A stretch of DNA of 26,649 bases. It comes from a virus. The stretch is from the IMG/VR virus record IMGVR_UViG_3300006793_000232, positions 1 through 26,649 of that record; one strand, written 5' to 3'. The notes beneath the pieces were generated by a model. It saw nothing but the letters and a program-made list of their open reading frames with translations. It made no database searches and had not been told where the DNA came from. Shown here in pieces: positions 1-9,092 of this stretch (positions are counted from its first letter, which is position 1; every line of letters begins with the position of its first letter). The position numbers and the translations under genes are program-made.

Positions 1-2943
1 AAAAAAACCTAACTCATCATAATCCCCAGATATAGTTAAAGATGGTGCGGATTCACTTCCATCTGGTAAAACAACAAAAGGTTTAGTAACTTTTAACTTA
101 TTGCTTTGTTCAAACATAACTGAGGTACCTATTTTTATTGCAGTACTTGATGCAGAAGTTGGTGTTCCACTGGATTGCGTTCCTACTTGTAAGGCTAAGT
201 TAGTTGCACTACCACCAGTTAAAGAAAATGAATTTGCTGCTAAATCACCTGCGCTAGAAACTTTAAATGGTGCAGATGCATAAGTTGCAGCTCCTAACCA
301 CATATTTCCACTTACATCAACGTGAAAACTTGAAGCATCAGAACCACCTACATCTAAAGCATCACCTACTGATAATGTTCCACTTAAATCTAATCTATTT
401 GCAGTTATTTCTAGACCTTCAGAGGATGCATTAATAGTTGCAAGTATTGCATCTGGGTCAACACCATCAATATCAGAAGCAGTAAAGTTAATTTGAGAAG
501 TTGTAATTGTTGGTAATCTGTCTACGTTTAAAGTTCCTGTACTAATTTCTGATGCGTTTAAATTAGTCACTGTAATATTAGAAGCATCTAAAGTACCTCT
601 AATTACTGCAGCATCAAATTCAGCACTACCATTTGCATTGATTGCCCAACCGGCAGAACCAGTTGAATAGTTATAAGACTTTATAAAACCACTTGTATTA
701 GAAACTCCACCAACGGTTATTTCACCACCAATAATGCTTCCACTTGTAATCTTTCCTGCTGATAAATCATTTATCTTTGCATCTGTAATAGTTGCGTCTG
801 CAATCTTAGCTGTTGTGATAGCAGCGGTTCCTATTTTTGCTTCTGTTATATTAGCGTCAGCTATATTAGCCTCTTCAATTAAGTTAGCTACAGCTGATTG
901 ACCATCTGAAGGGTCTGATTCGTTACCAGACTTGTCCACGGCTACTATTCTAAAATAGTAGTCTTGAGAGTCTTCTAACTCCATAGTCCCTACAACAGGT
1001 ATTCCTTGTAATAAGTTTCCAGAAGTTACTCTTACTTCACCAATTTTAGTTGATTCGGCTACAGTAAAATCTTGAATATTACCACTTTGTGTCACAGCGT
1101 GTACATCTAAATGGTCTAAGTCACCTTCTAATGTAAAGTCACCAAAAGCGTTACCACCACTATCAAGACCATCTTTGCCGAGATAATGTGTAACTTGAAC
1201 TCTCAATGGACCTGCAGATATTGATTGAGCTTGTTTAGGTTTAGATGGTGCTTGACCATCTTTTTCTATTTCTACAACAGCGTTAGATGCGAAATTAGAA
1301 TTTACACTAACTGAATCTGTGTACAAGTCTTGACCCGTTCCATCATAAGAAGACATTTTTTTAAACCCAGAACGGTCTACTGTAGCAACACCTATTTGGT
1401 AACTAACTCCAACTGTTAAGTCTTGTAGTATTAATGTTTCGCTTGATGCATTAGTATAAGGAAAATTCATATAGGAATATTCGCTATCAGTTGTTTTCTT
1501 GTAACGAACTTTGTAATGACTTCCGTCTGTTATCTGTGAACCATCTTCATTCAAAGGTCTACTGAAAGTAATTCTAATAAAACCTTTTGAGTCACCTGTA
1601 CTGTCTAAGTATGTACCAGATTGTAATGTTGGTGTCGCTGGTAAATCTGGTATAGAGAATACCCCAGCATTTTGCCTTGATAATGAAAACTCATTAAATC
1701 TTAAATCATCTCTTATTGACCTAAGTACATCTCCCAATTCAACTTGTGTTGAACCAGATTCAAATTGAACATAGTCTGTTAAATCTGTGTAGTTTCCATC
1801 TTTATCTCTAAAGTAAACACCCATACCGGACATAACCGGGAAAGTTAAACCAGTAATACGAACCTTAGCTGGTGTTATTGTTTGACCTCTAAAAGTTACT
1901 TCATACTTACTTCTTGATTCTGCTGCAGCATCTTCGTCTGTATCAACAAATCCTACATCTGGGTCAAAAGCATATACGAAGTCTCCAACTTTCATATCAC
2001 CAGAAACTTCATACTGAGTTAAATCAAGGTTAAGTATCTTCTTAACTCTTGCAAGTTCATTCAGCATTGCTTGTGCTCTAGTGTTTAGGTGTTCTTCTGG
2101 AGCTTCTGGTTCTTGTACTAAACCAACACGCTTTAAATCATTTCCGTGTAAATCTTTATAAGGTATCGAGGATAAGCTAGCTTCACCAGCAACATCAGTA
2201 GGTATATTGAAATAACCAACTTCTCCAGTAAAGTCAACTCTAGAAACCCAATCAGTAGCATCAAACTCACTTCTTAAACCACTTGGTGTTACACCTTCGT
2301 ATTCTGGGTCTTCACCGTAAGCACTTTTAACAACTACAGAGGTAGGTTCGCTACTTCCTACTCCTACAAATAAATTAGCTGACGGACCAGCGTCAATAGT
2401 TCCATTTGGATTAACTCTATATTCTGTATTGAGTATTTCTGATACAAATTTTACTGCTGATAAAGCAGTCTCTACGAAGTGTTGACCTGTATATAAACCA
2501 ACTGGGTCATAAATATTTCCTTGTTGTATGGCTTGTAAACTACCAGCTTCATCTCTCATTACTCCAAATGGCTTACCATCTGCAACTGAAGAGTTGAATA
2601 ATGCTTCTGATAAAGTTACGTTTGTGTATGTTCTTACTTTTCCAATATTGTTGGATTCAGCAATAACCATTCCTTTACCGGAACCATCACCCATATAGAG
2701 TTCTAATCCTTGACCAGCTACAGTTACGACACCTTCTTCAAGTGTTCTATTTAAAACTATTCCTGTGTATCTAGATGCATCAAGTATGTCACTATCATTA
2801 AGTGTGTCTACATCTATTTCTTGTGGGGTAACAACAATATGTCCCCATTCTTTTATTGATTCTATTATTGCAGTAGGTGTAAAATCTTGACTGAAGTTTA
2901 CAGTAAAGCTACCCGGTGCCATTAATCTTTCTGTAATTGCCAT
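1..2943 (-). CDS. Large tail-tip / minor tail protein with fibronectin-like domains (partial, C-terminus outside window)
   Basis: An open frame of 981 codons runs without a stop from the ATG at 2943 off the left edge. It starts MAITERLMAPGSFTVNF; the ATG overlaps the upstream TAA by one base (TAATG). The first ~420 residues look like the N-terminal baseplate-hub region of minor tail proteins of actinobacterial siphophages. Residues ~430-530 and ~565-685 look like two fibronectin type III modules (for example YYFRIVAVDKSGNESDPSDG in the second). Then comes a run of short ITDAKI/ITTAKI-type repeats (~690-740), as in trimeric fibre stalks, followed by AGWAINANGSAEFDAAVIRG, a motif common in J-like tail-tip proteins. 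Position after the distal-tail-like gene fits a tail-tip hub carrying the receptor-binding region. Family assignment is from pattern recognition; the coding call is secure. Confidence 0.85.
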   Translation of the reverse strand, partial: MAITERLMAPGSFTVNFSQDFTPTAIIESIKEWGHIVVTPQEIDVDTLNDSDILDASRYTGIVLNRTLEEGVVTVAGQGLELYMGDGSGKGMVIAESNNIGKVRTYTNVTLSEALFNSSVADGKPFGVMRDEAGSLQAIQQGNIYDPVGLYTGQHFVETALSAVKFVSEILNTEYRVNPNGTIDAGPSANLFVGVGSSEPTSVVVKSAYGEDPEYEGVTPSGLRSEFDATDWVSRVDFTGEVGYFNIPTDVAGEASLSSIPYKDLHGNDLKRVGLVQEPEAPEEHLNTRAQAMLNELARVKKILNLDLTQYEVSGDMKVGDFVYAFDPDVGFVDTDEDAAAESRSKYEVTFRGQTITPAKVRITGLTFPVMSGMGVYFRDKDGNYTDLTDYVQFESGSTQVELGDVLRSIRDDLRFNEFSLSRQNAGVFSIPDLPATPTLQSGTYLDSTGDSKGFIRITFSRPLNEDGSQITDGSHYKVRYKKTTDSEYSYMNFPYTNASSETLILQDLTVGVSYQIGVATVDRSGFKKMSSYDGTGQDLYTDSVSVNSNFASNAVVEIEKDGQAPSKPKQAQSISAGPLRVQVTHYLGKDGLDSGGNAFGDFTLEGDLDHLDVHAVTQSGNIQDFTVAESTKIGEVRVTSGNLLQGIPVVGTMELEDSQDYYFRIVAVDKSGNESDPSDGQSAVANLIEEANIADANITEAKIGTAAITTAKIADATITDAKINDLSAGKITSGSIIGGEITVGGVSNTSGFIKSYNYSTGSAGWAINANGSAEFDAAVIRGTLDASNITVTNLNASEISTGTLNVDRLPTITTSQINFTASDIDGVDPDAILATINASSEGLEITANRLDLSGTLSVGDALDVGGSDASSFHVDVSGNMWLGAATYASAPFKVSSAGDLAANSFSLTGGSATNLALQVGTQSSGTPTSASSTAIKIGTSVMFEQSNKLKVTKPFVVLPDGSESAPSLTISGDYDELGFF

Positions 2944-4199
2944 TATGCCCTCACTAATCTAACGTTTTCGTATATTCCTTCCAAGTATTGGTCTCTTACT
3001 GCATCTGATGTGTCTATAGTCGCTGGGTTTACAGCATTATAAACGTATCCAACAAATGTTTTAAACTGATTGTTACTTACATGAATTAAGTCTTGACCAT
3101 CAGCTACATCTGCTGTGTATCCTTGTGGACTTCCTACCATGAACTTTTGTCCATAACTATCAGCTGTGTCTTCAATCATATACCCAGTATCATTTGTGAA
3201 AGTATCGTGATTACTTGTCACTTGCAAATTAATTCTAGAGTTTGCTGCTCTATCTGAAGTAGGACCTTGGTTGGCTACCAAGGATATGTGATGAGCTCCT
3301 CGTTTAATAGTGGCATCTATTACGAGTCGCCCATCTCCATTACTGTCAGAATAAGTAGTGAAACGTACGACACATTCCTGTGGTTCATTTCTAAGTATTT
3401 GTACTGTTTTCCAAACATTCCATTCTGTTTTAGAAGCACCAGTATTAAATGATATCTCTCGGGGACTACCCCAAACTCCGTTATCATAAAACTCTATAGT
3501 AAATCTTGATTGATTTGATTGATTTCCAGAGGTTATTCTTATTATACCATTTGAAACTGTCACCCCTTGAGGTTGGTTTTTAGCTAAGTAACCAGTCATA
3601 GTTGTATTGTCTATGCTGATTCTTGCTGCACCTTTGTAGAAATCTACTGGCTCTACTATCCATTGAGCTGCACTATTTCTTAAGTTAGCATCGTAATAAA
3701 CTGCAACGTTACCTTCACTAGAAGCTCTTATAGCATCTATTGGGGCTTCACTATGGAAGTAATTAAATGCATTTACTGGTAAAACGTGCATTGGACCATA
3801 AGCAGTAGAAGTTATGCTATGTGAATTTGTTAAAAGAGAACCAGTCATGTTTGATTCAAACATCATTTCTGAAGTTCTACCTTTCACATCTAATTGAATA
3901 CTGTATTTAAATATTCCTGTTGCTAATTTAGCATTGTCTACACTGGTAGACCCTAATTTACAATAACCCTCAATTAACTCATCACCAGTCCAAGTAAAAG
4001 GAAAAGTTAAGTTAGAGTTACCCATAGAAATTAATTCATCTCTTAAAGATTTACCTTCATCAATTGAGTCAACAACAAACGTACCAGACATATTAATTGT
4101 TCTATCGACAGAGTTTCTAGAGCCGTCTTGAACAGAGTTTACACCAATAGTGCTAGGTGAAGTAAAACTCATTCTACCTATTGTTACTTTATTAGCCAT
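2943..4199 (-). CDS. Distal tail (Dit-like) protein
   Basis: This 418-aa protein lies between the tape-measure region and the tail-tip gene, the usual slot for the distal tail protein that joins tail tube to tip. Residues 1-115 (MANKVTIGRM start) have the beta-rich, short-turn character of Dit N-terminal domains; the rest looks like a beta-sandwich, possibly carbohydrate-binding (NSRINLQVTSNHDTF near the end). A GTG six bases upstream (4205) is in frame, but AAGGAG at 4208-4213 is 8 nt from the ATG at 4199 and only 2 nt from the GTG, so I chose the ATG. The start overlaps the previous stop by one base. The function rests mainly on gene order. Confidence 0.7.
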   Translation of the reverse strand: MANKVTIGRMSFTSPSTIGVNSVQDGSRNSVDRTINMSGTFVVDSIDEGKSLRDELISMGNSNLTFPFTWTGDELIEGYCKLGSTSVDNAKLATGIFKYSIQLDVKGRTSEMMFESNMTGSLLTNSHSITSTAYGPMHVLPVNAFNYFHSEAPIDAIRASSEGNVAVYYDANLRNSAAQWIVEPVDFYKGAARISIDNTTMTGYLAKNQPQGVTVSNGIIRITSGNQSNQSRFTIEFYDNGVWGSPREISFNTGASKTEWNVWKTVQILRNEPQECVVRFTTYSDSNGDGRLVIDATIKRGAHHISLVANQGPTSDRAANSRINLQVTSNHDTFTNDTGYMIEDTADSYGQKFMVGSPQGYTADVADGQDLIHVSNNQFKTFVGYVYNAVNPATIDTSDAVRDQYLEGIYENVRLVRA

Positions 4200-4393
4200 T
4201 AGCACATCTCCTTATCTCTACATTGTTTACACATACTGTATTGAGGTCCATAAAAGTATTCTCCACAATCCCAGTCTGACTTGCAAGACTTTAAATAATG
4301 TTTTTCTTTATTATCTAACAACTCCAGACCTTCCTTCTCTCTCAAGTTTTGTAAGTTCTCTTTGAATATTTTGTGCAATTTTTCTAGCAGCAA
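4199..4393 (-). CDS. Small cysteine-rich protein overlapping the tape-measure 3' end
   Basis: A 64-aa frame reads from ATG 4393 and overlaps the last 83 bases of the tape-measure gene in another frame. It ends with a one-base overlap (TAATG) with the distal-tail gene, which suggests translational coupling. The C-terminal half holds five cysteines (CKSDWDCG, then MCKQCRDKEMC), spaced like a small metal-binding knuckle. The cysteine part lies wholly outside the overlap. A TTG at 4321, preceded by AAGGAAGG with good spacing, would give a 40-aa product that avoids most of the overlap. I do not recognise a family. It could be a small tail-assembly factor. The start is uncertain. Confidence 0.5.
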   Translation of the reverse strand: MLLEKLHKIFKENLQNLREKEGLELLDNKEKHYLKSCKSDWDCGEYFYGPQYSMCKQCRDKEMC

Positions 4394-7300
4394 TTGGGTC
4401 TGTAGGTAGTCCTGTAATATTTAGATTTAAATTGTTTGTTGTTTGACCCATAGAACCACCTGTCATAGGAGTAATTTGTCCACCACCACCGGGTGATGCT
4501 TTCAACATTTCTGGTCCGTATTCTCCAACGATATAATTCTGACCCGGCTTAAAACGACCACCACCATGTCTTAAGAATGGTTTATTACCGGCTCCACCTT
4601 GCAAGAATGAATAGTTTCTTCTAGATGCATCTGATTGAGAACCCGGCAAAATTGGAGTAGTAGGTGCAGAAGCACCAGATATTATATCGTTTATAAAGTC
4701 ACTAGATTCTATTCTTAGATGGCTCAACAAAGTCATTACTCCGTCTAAAGCAGACACCGGAAGACCCACTGCTTCTGCAAGTGCTTTCATTTCATTTTCA
4801 CCAACAGCACGCATTTCCATAAATCCTATTTGAATGTCTAAAGTACGGTCAAGTACATCTTTTTGTGCATTGTGAATATCAAAGTGAGCTTTTTTTATAT
4901 CTCCCGGTATCTCAAGTAATCTCTCTTCAATAGCTATACGACGTTTTTCTATTTCTATTATCTCTTCGTTACGACGAGCAACAGACTCCAAGTTAATTTT
5001 AGTAATTTCTTCTTGTGCCTTAAGAATATCTTCTTTTTCTTGTTCACGGCGTAAGTCTGCTTTACCTTCAATATCAGCTGCTTTTCTACGCTTAAGAATT
5101 GCATCTGTTCCTGTAACTGCATTTTTCTCTAAAGCACTTATGTTTTCTTTAATTGCTTCAGCTTCTAAATCAGCAAACTCTAAAGAACCTTGAGCAGCAG
5201 CTAGTTCTACTCTCCTTAAATCTTTACGAAGCTTCTCTCTACGTAATTGGTCATTAGCAGATAGTGACAAACCTCTACGAAGTCTATCCTCTATTTCTAA
5301 AGCTTCATTAATTAAATCTTGTTGTTGTACAGTTTCCTCAAGGGTCATTGCAGCTTCAGTAGCATGCTTATTCTGTAGCTCTTGTATCTCTAAATTCTTT
5401 TCGGCAATTTCTAATTTTTCTTCATGAGTAAGCAACTCTGCAGTTTGTAAATCAACTAAATCTTGTTGTAACTGAGCATCTTCTGCGTGTAAGTCACCTA
5501 GTTCTGTGTGTAAGTCTGCATGTTCTTTGTGAGCATCAGCTAAGTCCATTTCAGCGAAGTCTAATTCAAACTGTGCTTTTGTTGGTGCAAAGACATCTGA
5601 AACCATTTGTTTCAAAGCTGAAGCATCCTCTTTAAGCTGAATCAAAGCTTCTTGTACAGGGTCTTTAGCAGGTGGAAATAAAATGTCTATAAGTGCTGGT
5701 ATACCTTCTATTGACATACCAAATTCTTTAGCAAACTTTTCTAGTCCATCAGCTTTTTTCAAAGCAGCTTCAAACTCTGCCGGTGTCTTTCCCATTATGT
5801 CGAGATTATCTTTTAGTAATTTTTTTAATTCTTCTTCATTAGTTAGGGATTCTTTACCAGCTCTAGCAAGTGCCAATTTAGCAATAATTTGTTGTTCTAG
5901 AATATCAGCTTGGTCTGTAAATTGTGTACCTATGAGACCGTTTAATTTTACTAAATCTTGATATATTTCAGAGGTTGTCAGACCTTCAGCTTCTAACTGT
6001 TTTATCATATCCATTACTTGTCCTTTATTTAGACCAGTAAAGTTAGCTTCACCAACACCAAAGTCGGTTTCCATTCCTTCTAATATCTCATCACTAATTG
6101 CTTTACCAAACTCTGCAAGATTTTTGGTATCATCAGCAGTTAAATTACCTGCATCAAACATAGTCTGGAGAGCGTCTTTAAGTGCTCCATCTTCTAGACC
6201 TTCAATCATTAATTTTAAAGAATCGTCTGTAATTTGGTCTAATCCATTTAGTCCATTTGTTTTGAATATGTTAAATTTATCCGTCAACGCCCCTACACTA
6301 CTTGCAAAGTCATCAATGATTGCTTGTTTGTCCCCGAATTTTGCTATAGCAGGTCCAAATGCAACTATCGCTCCTACGGCACCAGTTGCCATTTTACCTA
6401 CGAAGCCAAACATTTTAGCGAAAAAACCTAATTTTGGAGCTGCTTTAGTGAACAATCCAAAGAATTTTTTGAAAGCTTTAATAACAAACTCTATAACAGA
6501 TTTTATTTTGACGAAAGCAGTTATTATAAGTGCAAGTATTCCACCACCTTTAACCATCGGATGCATACCGTCTTTAATAGCTTTTATAGCTTCTATGAAA
6601 TTTTTGGAAGCACTTACTATGAAAAACAGACCATCGAAGAACCTACCCAAGAAATCTACAACTCTACGTATTACTGGTAATAATGTCTCGCCCATTCTTA
6701 TAGCAAAAGAATTTATCTTTGACTTAAGAATGTCTACTTGACCAGCAACGGTATCTTGTCTAGTTGCAAACTCTTTATCTAAAGCAGCTTGCCTTATAAG
6801 CTCTTCGTTAGCTATTTTTCTTGCTTTCGCTAAACCATGTTCGTTTTTAGCCATAGAAATTAATGCACGAGAAACTCTGTCTCTTGCTAATCCTACGGTG
6901 TCTAATGCTGCAACTTGGTCTTTTCCAGCAGCAGACATCTCATTCAAACCAATTAACACTGCCTCAGCAGCAGCAGCCATACTTGTTTCCGCTAATTCTT
7001 GGAATTCAAGCATTCCCATACCAGCAATATCAGCAAACTCTGCAAGACCACCTTCACCTAATACAGCTTTATTTAAATTTGTAAATAATTTATTAAGTGC
7101 TGTTGCACCAGCTGCAGCAGGTTGTCCCATCTCTCTCATGGCTGCTGAAAATGCTAAGATTTCTTCACCACTTAAACCTACTTGTGAACCTAGAGCACCA
7201 AAGTTAAGAGCTAACTGAATTATTTCAGATTCTGTAGTAGCAGTGTTGTTTCCTAATTCAACTAAGACGTTTGCAAAAGCTTCAGTATTTTTAATTGGTT

Positions 7301-7781
7301 GACCAATGACTTTCATAAATCTAGCCATTGAAGTAGCTCCCATTTCACCAGCTAAGTCTGTTGCTCCACCTAATTTAGCTATTACTTCAGTAAATCTAGC
7401 AACATCATCAACTGCAACACCTAACTGACCAGCAACTTGTGCTATTCCAGCAAGCTCTGTTGCTGTTTGTGGCAAAAATCGAGCCATGTTAATTAAATCG
7501 TCTGCTACTTGTGTAAACTGTGCGTCAGTAGCATTTAAAGTTTTCTTGACACCAGCGAATGCAGCTTCAAAATCTACCGCAGATTTAGCACCAGCTGCCA
7601 TTGCGATAGCAACTGCTGATAAAGTTGCAACAACTGCACCAGTAATCATACCGGAAGCAGCAGAACCTACTTTTTTGAAAGCATTAGTAGCCTTCATTTG
7701 AGCACCTGCTACAGCATTATTAATGCCAGAGGTATTACCCGTTATGTTGACTACTAAGTCGCCTAAATTAATTTTATTCAT
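4311..7781 (-). CDS. Tail tape measure protein
   Basis: At 1156 aa this is the longest complete gene here. Residues ~75-300 match the TP901/PhageMin tape-measure core (for example TATELAGIAQVAGQLGVAVD and LSGEEILAFSAAMREMG). Two hydrophobic stretches at ~412-440 and ~457-480 are typical of tape measures. Residues ~727-977 are rich in Glu, Leu and Ala heptads (DLHTELGDLHAEDAQLQ), a long coiled coil. The Gly-rich C-terminus ends in a basic tail. No peptidase or lysozyme domain is visible. It sits directly downstream of the frameshifting chaperone genes and overlaps the second one by 8 bases. At about 1.5 angstrom per residue it predicts a tail near 170 nm (inference). It scaffolds the tail tube and probably exits at infection. 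Confidence 0.95.
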   Translation of the reverse strand: MNKINLGDLVVNITGNTSGINNAVAGAQMKATNAFKKVGSAASGMITGAVVATLSAVAIAMAAGAKSAVDFEAAFAGVKKTLNATDAQFTQVADDLINMARFLPQTATELAGIAQVAGQLGVAVDDVARFTEVIAKLGGATDLAGEMGATSMARFMKVIGQPIKNTEAFANVLVELGNNTATTESEIIQLALNFGALGSQVGLSGEEILAFSAAMREMGQPAAAGATALNKLFTNLNKAVLGEGGLAEFADIAGMGMLEFQELAETSMAAAAEAVLIGLNEMSAAGKDQVAALDTVGLARDRVSRALISMAKNEHGLAKARKIANEELIRQAALDKEFATRQDTVAGQVDILKSKINSFAIRMGETLLPVIRRVVDFLGRFFDGLFFIVSASKNFIEAIKAIKDGMHPMVKGGGILALIITAFVKIKSVIEFVIKAFKKFFGLFTKAAPKLGFFAKMFGFVGKMATGAVGAIVAFGPAIAKFGDKQAIIDDFASSVGALTDKFNIFKTNGLNGLDQITDDSLKLMIEGLEDGALKDALQTMFDAGNLTADDTKNLAEFGKAISDEILEGMETDFGVGEANFTGLNKGQVMDMIKQLEAEGLTTSEIYQDLVKLNGLIGTQFTDQADILEQQIIAKLALARAGKESLTNEEELKKLLKDNLDIMGKTPAEFEAALKKADGLEKFAKEFGMSIEGIPALIDILFPPAKDPVQEALIQLKEDASALKQMVSDVFAPTKAQFELDFAEMDLADAHKEHADLHTELGDLHAEDAQLQQDLVDLQTAELLTHEEKLEIAEKNLEIQELQNKHATEAAMTLEETVQQQDLINEALEIEDRLRRGLSLSANDQLRREKLRKDLRRVELAAAQGSLEFADLEAEAIKENISALEKNAVTGTDAILKRRKAADIEGKADLRREQEKEDILKAQEEITKINLESVARRNEEIIEIEKRRIAIEERLLEIPGDIKKAHFDIHNAQKDVLDRTLDIQIGFMEMRAVGENEMKALAEAVGLPVSALDGVMTLLSHLRIESSDFINDIISGASAPTTPILPGSQSDASRRNYSFLQGGAGNKPFLRHGGGRFKPGQNYIVGEYGPEMLKASPGGGGQITPMTGGSMGQTTNNLNLNITGLPTDPIAARKIAQNIQRELTKLEREGRSGVVR

Positions 7782-8073
7782 TAAAGCTTACACTCTCTTT
7801 TGCTCCACCTAATTCATCTAAAGCCGTGTCTAAATTAATCTTTACACGATTTTCTTTGTTAAGTGAATTTTCCGAATCTATTTCCTCTCTAGCTTGCTCC
7901 ATATACTCAGTAAGGTACGGAGCATAAAAAGATGATTCTTGAGAGACCAGACTAAATATTAAATTTTTGAACCTTCTCCAAGAAAGTTCTAACGGTTGAA
8001 GGTTAAAGAAGCGTTGAAAATCAGATTCAACTGCAGACCATCTTTCCAAAATATCCTCAATAGTGACGTCTAT
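7774..8073 (-). CDS. Tail assembly chaperone, frameshift extension (T frame)
   Basis: This -1 frame is entered by slippage at 8073-8079 from the upstream chaperone. The joint reads ...EEDPK|IDVTIEDILERW... and gives a 217-aa fusion (118 + 99 residues). A TTG at 8049 could act as an independent start, but there is no ribosome site at a good distance, so I treat the frame as the GT-type extension. The sequence (LELSWRRFKNLIFSLVSQES) resembles the second reading frame of siphophage tail chaperones (lambda G/GT arrangement), in which the long form binds the tape measure and the short form caps it. It ends 8 bases inside the tape-measure start. Confidence 0.8.
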   Translation of the reverse strand: MDVTIEDILERWSAVESDFQRFFNLQPLELSWRRFKNLIFSLVSQESSFYAPYLTEYMEQAREEIDSENSLNKENRVKINLDTALDELGGAKESVSFNE

Positions 8074-8426
8074 TTTGGGTCTTCTTCTTCTCCCCCTTCA
8101 GTATCAGAGCTTTCTAGTTCTTCAGCTGATTGAACAATTCCATACTGGACTAATAACCAACTTAGAAGTTCTTCTAAGATTGTCCAAGATATATTTTGCT
8201 CTAAAAGCTTATCAAAAGTTTCTTCTCCAATAATCATTCTGAGCCACTCCCCAATATCTTTTTGGTCAATGCCTCCGAGTTCATTTTGCATTTTTAACTG
8301 TGTTAAAACAACTTTCGCTGGTAGCTGAGCTGGACAATCGAATGTCTCACCAGCTACCTTGAAAGTAATCTTTGCGTCGTTTACTTCTCTGATTGCTTCA
8401 TCGAAGTCTTTAAATTTGTCTGTCAT
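8070..8426 (-). CDS. Tail assembly chaperone, short form (G frame)
   Basis: This 118-aa acidic protein, between the tail-tube and tape-measure genes, has the layout of siphophage tail assembly chaperones: a central helical domain (LPAKVVLTQLKMQNELGGID, then MIIGEETFDKLLEQNISW) and an acidic C-terminal tail ending EEEDPK. It has the strong ribosome site AGGAGGG 4 nt before the ATG. The final codons CCA AAA followed by TAG lie on the slippery heptamer, so most ribosomes stop here and a fraction make the longer fusion. It is needed to load the tape measure with tube subunits and is not part of the virion. Confidence 0.88.
   Translation of the reverse strand: MTDKFKDFDEAIREVNDAKITFKVAGETFDCPAQLPAKVVLTQLKMQNELGGIDQKDIGEWLRMIIGEETFDKLLEQNISWTILEELLSWLLVQYGIVQSAEELESSDTEGGEEEDPK
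8073..8079 (-). promoter_or_regulatory. Programmed -1 ribosomal frameshift site (CCCAAAA)
   Basis: On the minus strand the zero-frame reading is GAC CCA AAA TAG. The heptamer C CCA AAA fits X XXY YYZ exactly, with the TAG stop directly behind it. Slipping back one base gives CCC AAA ATA GAC and enters the downstream open frame. No obvious strong hairpin follows within the next ten bases. Confidence 0.85.
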
Positions 8427-8445
8427 TTACCCTCCTAAGGTTTTG

Positions 8446-9051
8446 TTAAACTTCGTCTATTACTTTAAACAAGTGACTAAACGGAGCATCACTATTAGGT
8501 TTTAATAATTTGTATTCTACAGTTATTGTTACCTTTTGTGGTGCTTTAGCGTGAACCATTGAGAAAGCTCCGACGTTTACTGCTCTAGGAGCATAAATGT
8601 CTCTGACTTTCTGTGTTCCACCTTCAGATGCGCCCGGTGCATTAACTCTAAGAATTAATCCATACTCCAAGAATCCATCTGTTGATGGTGGAGTTAACTG
8701 GGTGTACCCAGAAGATGGAGTATCAGCTGCTGATACACCACCAGCCATTGCTAACTTTAAGTTAGCTAATGATGCTTGTGCTAATTCACCTGTGATTCTC
8801 ACTTCTTGAGCTGTTTTGATTGTCTTAATAGGGTCTATTTCCTCAGCAACCATAACATCTTCAAAAGTTTTATCATATTCAAGAGAGAATCCACCCTCTG
8901 AATATCCTATATTGGTCCAATACGAAGGGTCTGGTCCTGCAGCCGGGCTTGCTGGGAATGTTGCTGTTGGCGAATTGCCATTCAAATCACTCTCTAAAGC
9001 CGTATACATTACACCAGTTCCTAGTAAGACCTCACTAATACTTTGTGCCAT
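8446..9051 (-). CDS. Major tail tube protein
   Basis: This 201-aa protein has features of the siphophage tail-tube fold: an N-terminal glycine-rich segment (GYSEGGFSLEYDKTFEDVMV), a central EVRITGELAQASLANLKLAMAGG-like stretch cut here to its family-typical 'resists/affects' type motif, and a C-terminal beta-strand pair (KVTITVEYKLLKPN). Its place before the two chaperone frames is the conserved one. AGTAGGT upstream of the ATG is a weak ribosome site. Hundreds of copies would polymerise around the tape measure. It is likely a late, highly expressed product, although I see no dedicated promoter with a clear match in front of it. Confidence 0.88.
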   Translation of the reverse strand: MAQSISEVLLGTGVMYTALESDLNGNSPTATFPASPAAGPDPSYWTNIGYSEGGFSLEYDKTFEDVMVAEEIDPIKTIKTAQEVRITGELAQASLANLKLAMAGGVSAADTPSSGYTQLTPPSTDGFLEYGLILRVNAPGASEGGTQKVRDIYAPRAVNVGAFSMVHAKAPQKVTITVEYKLLKPNSDAPFSHLFKVIDEV

Positions 9052-9073
9052 TTTTTATACCTACTTACTCTAT

Positions 9074-9092
9074 GAATAACTTTTCGTTATTC
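9074..9092 (-). other. Small hairpin between tail genes
   Basis: GAATAAC and GTTATTC form a 7-bp stem with a 5-nt loop that includes the stop codon of the 96-aa gene. No T tract follows, so it is unlikely to be a terminator. It could protect the 3' end of processed tail mRNA just ahead of the tube gene. Confidence 0.35.

Noticed and set aside
6124-6741. Plus-strand open frame of 205 codons opposite the tape measure
   Set aside because: It lies wholly inside the tape-measure gene on the other strand, lacks a ribosome site, and its composition is that of an antisense shadow of Ala/Lys-rich helices. The same holds for the other plus-strand frames under the structural genes.
7774-8049. Independent 91-aa gene starting at TTG 8049
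   Set aside because: The same frame is entered by a canonical slippery heptamer directly upstream, and the TTG has no suitably spaced ribosome site.
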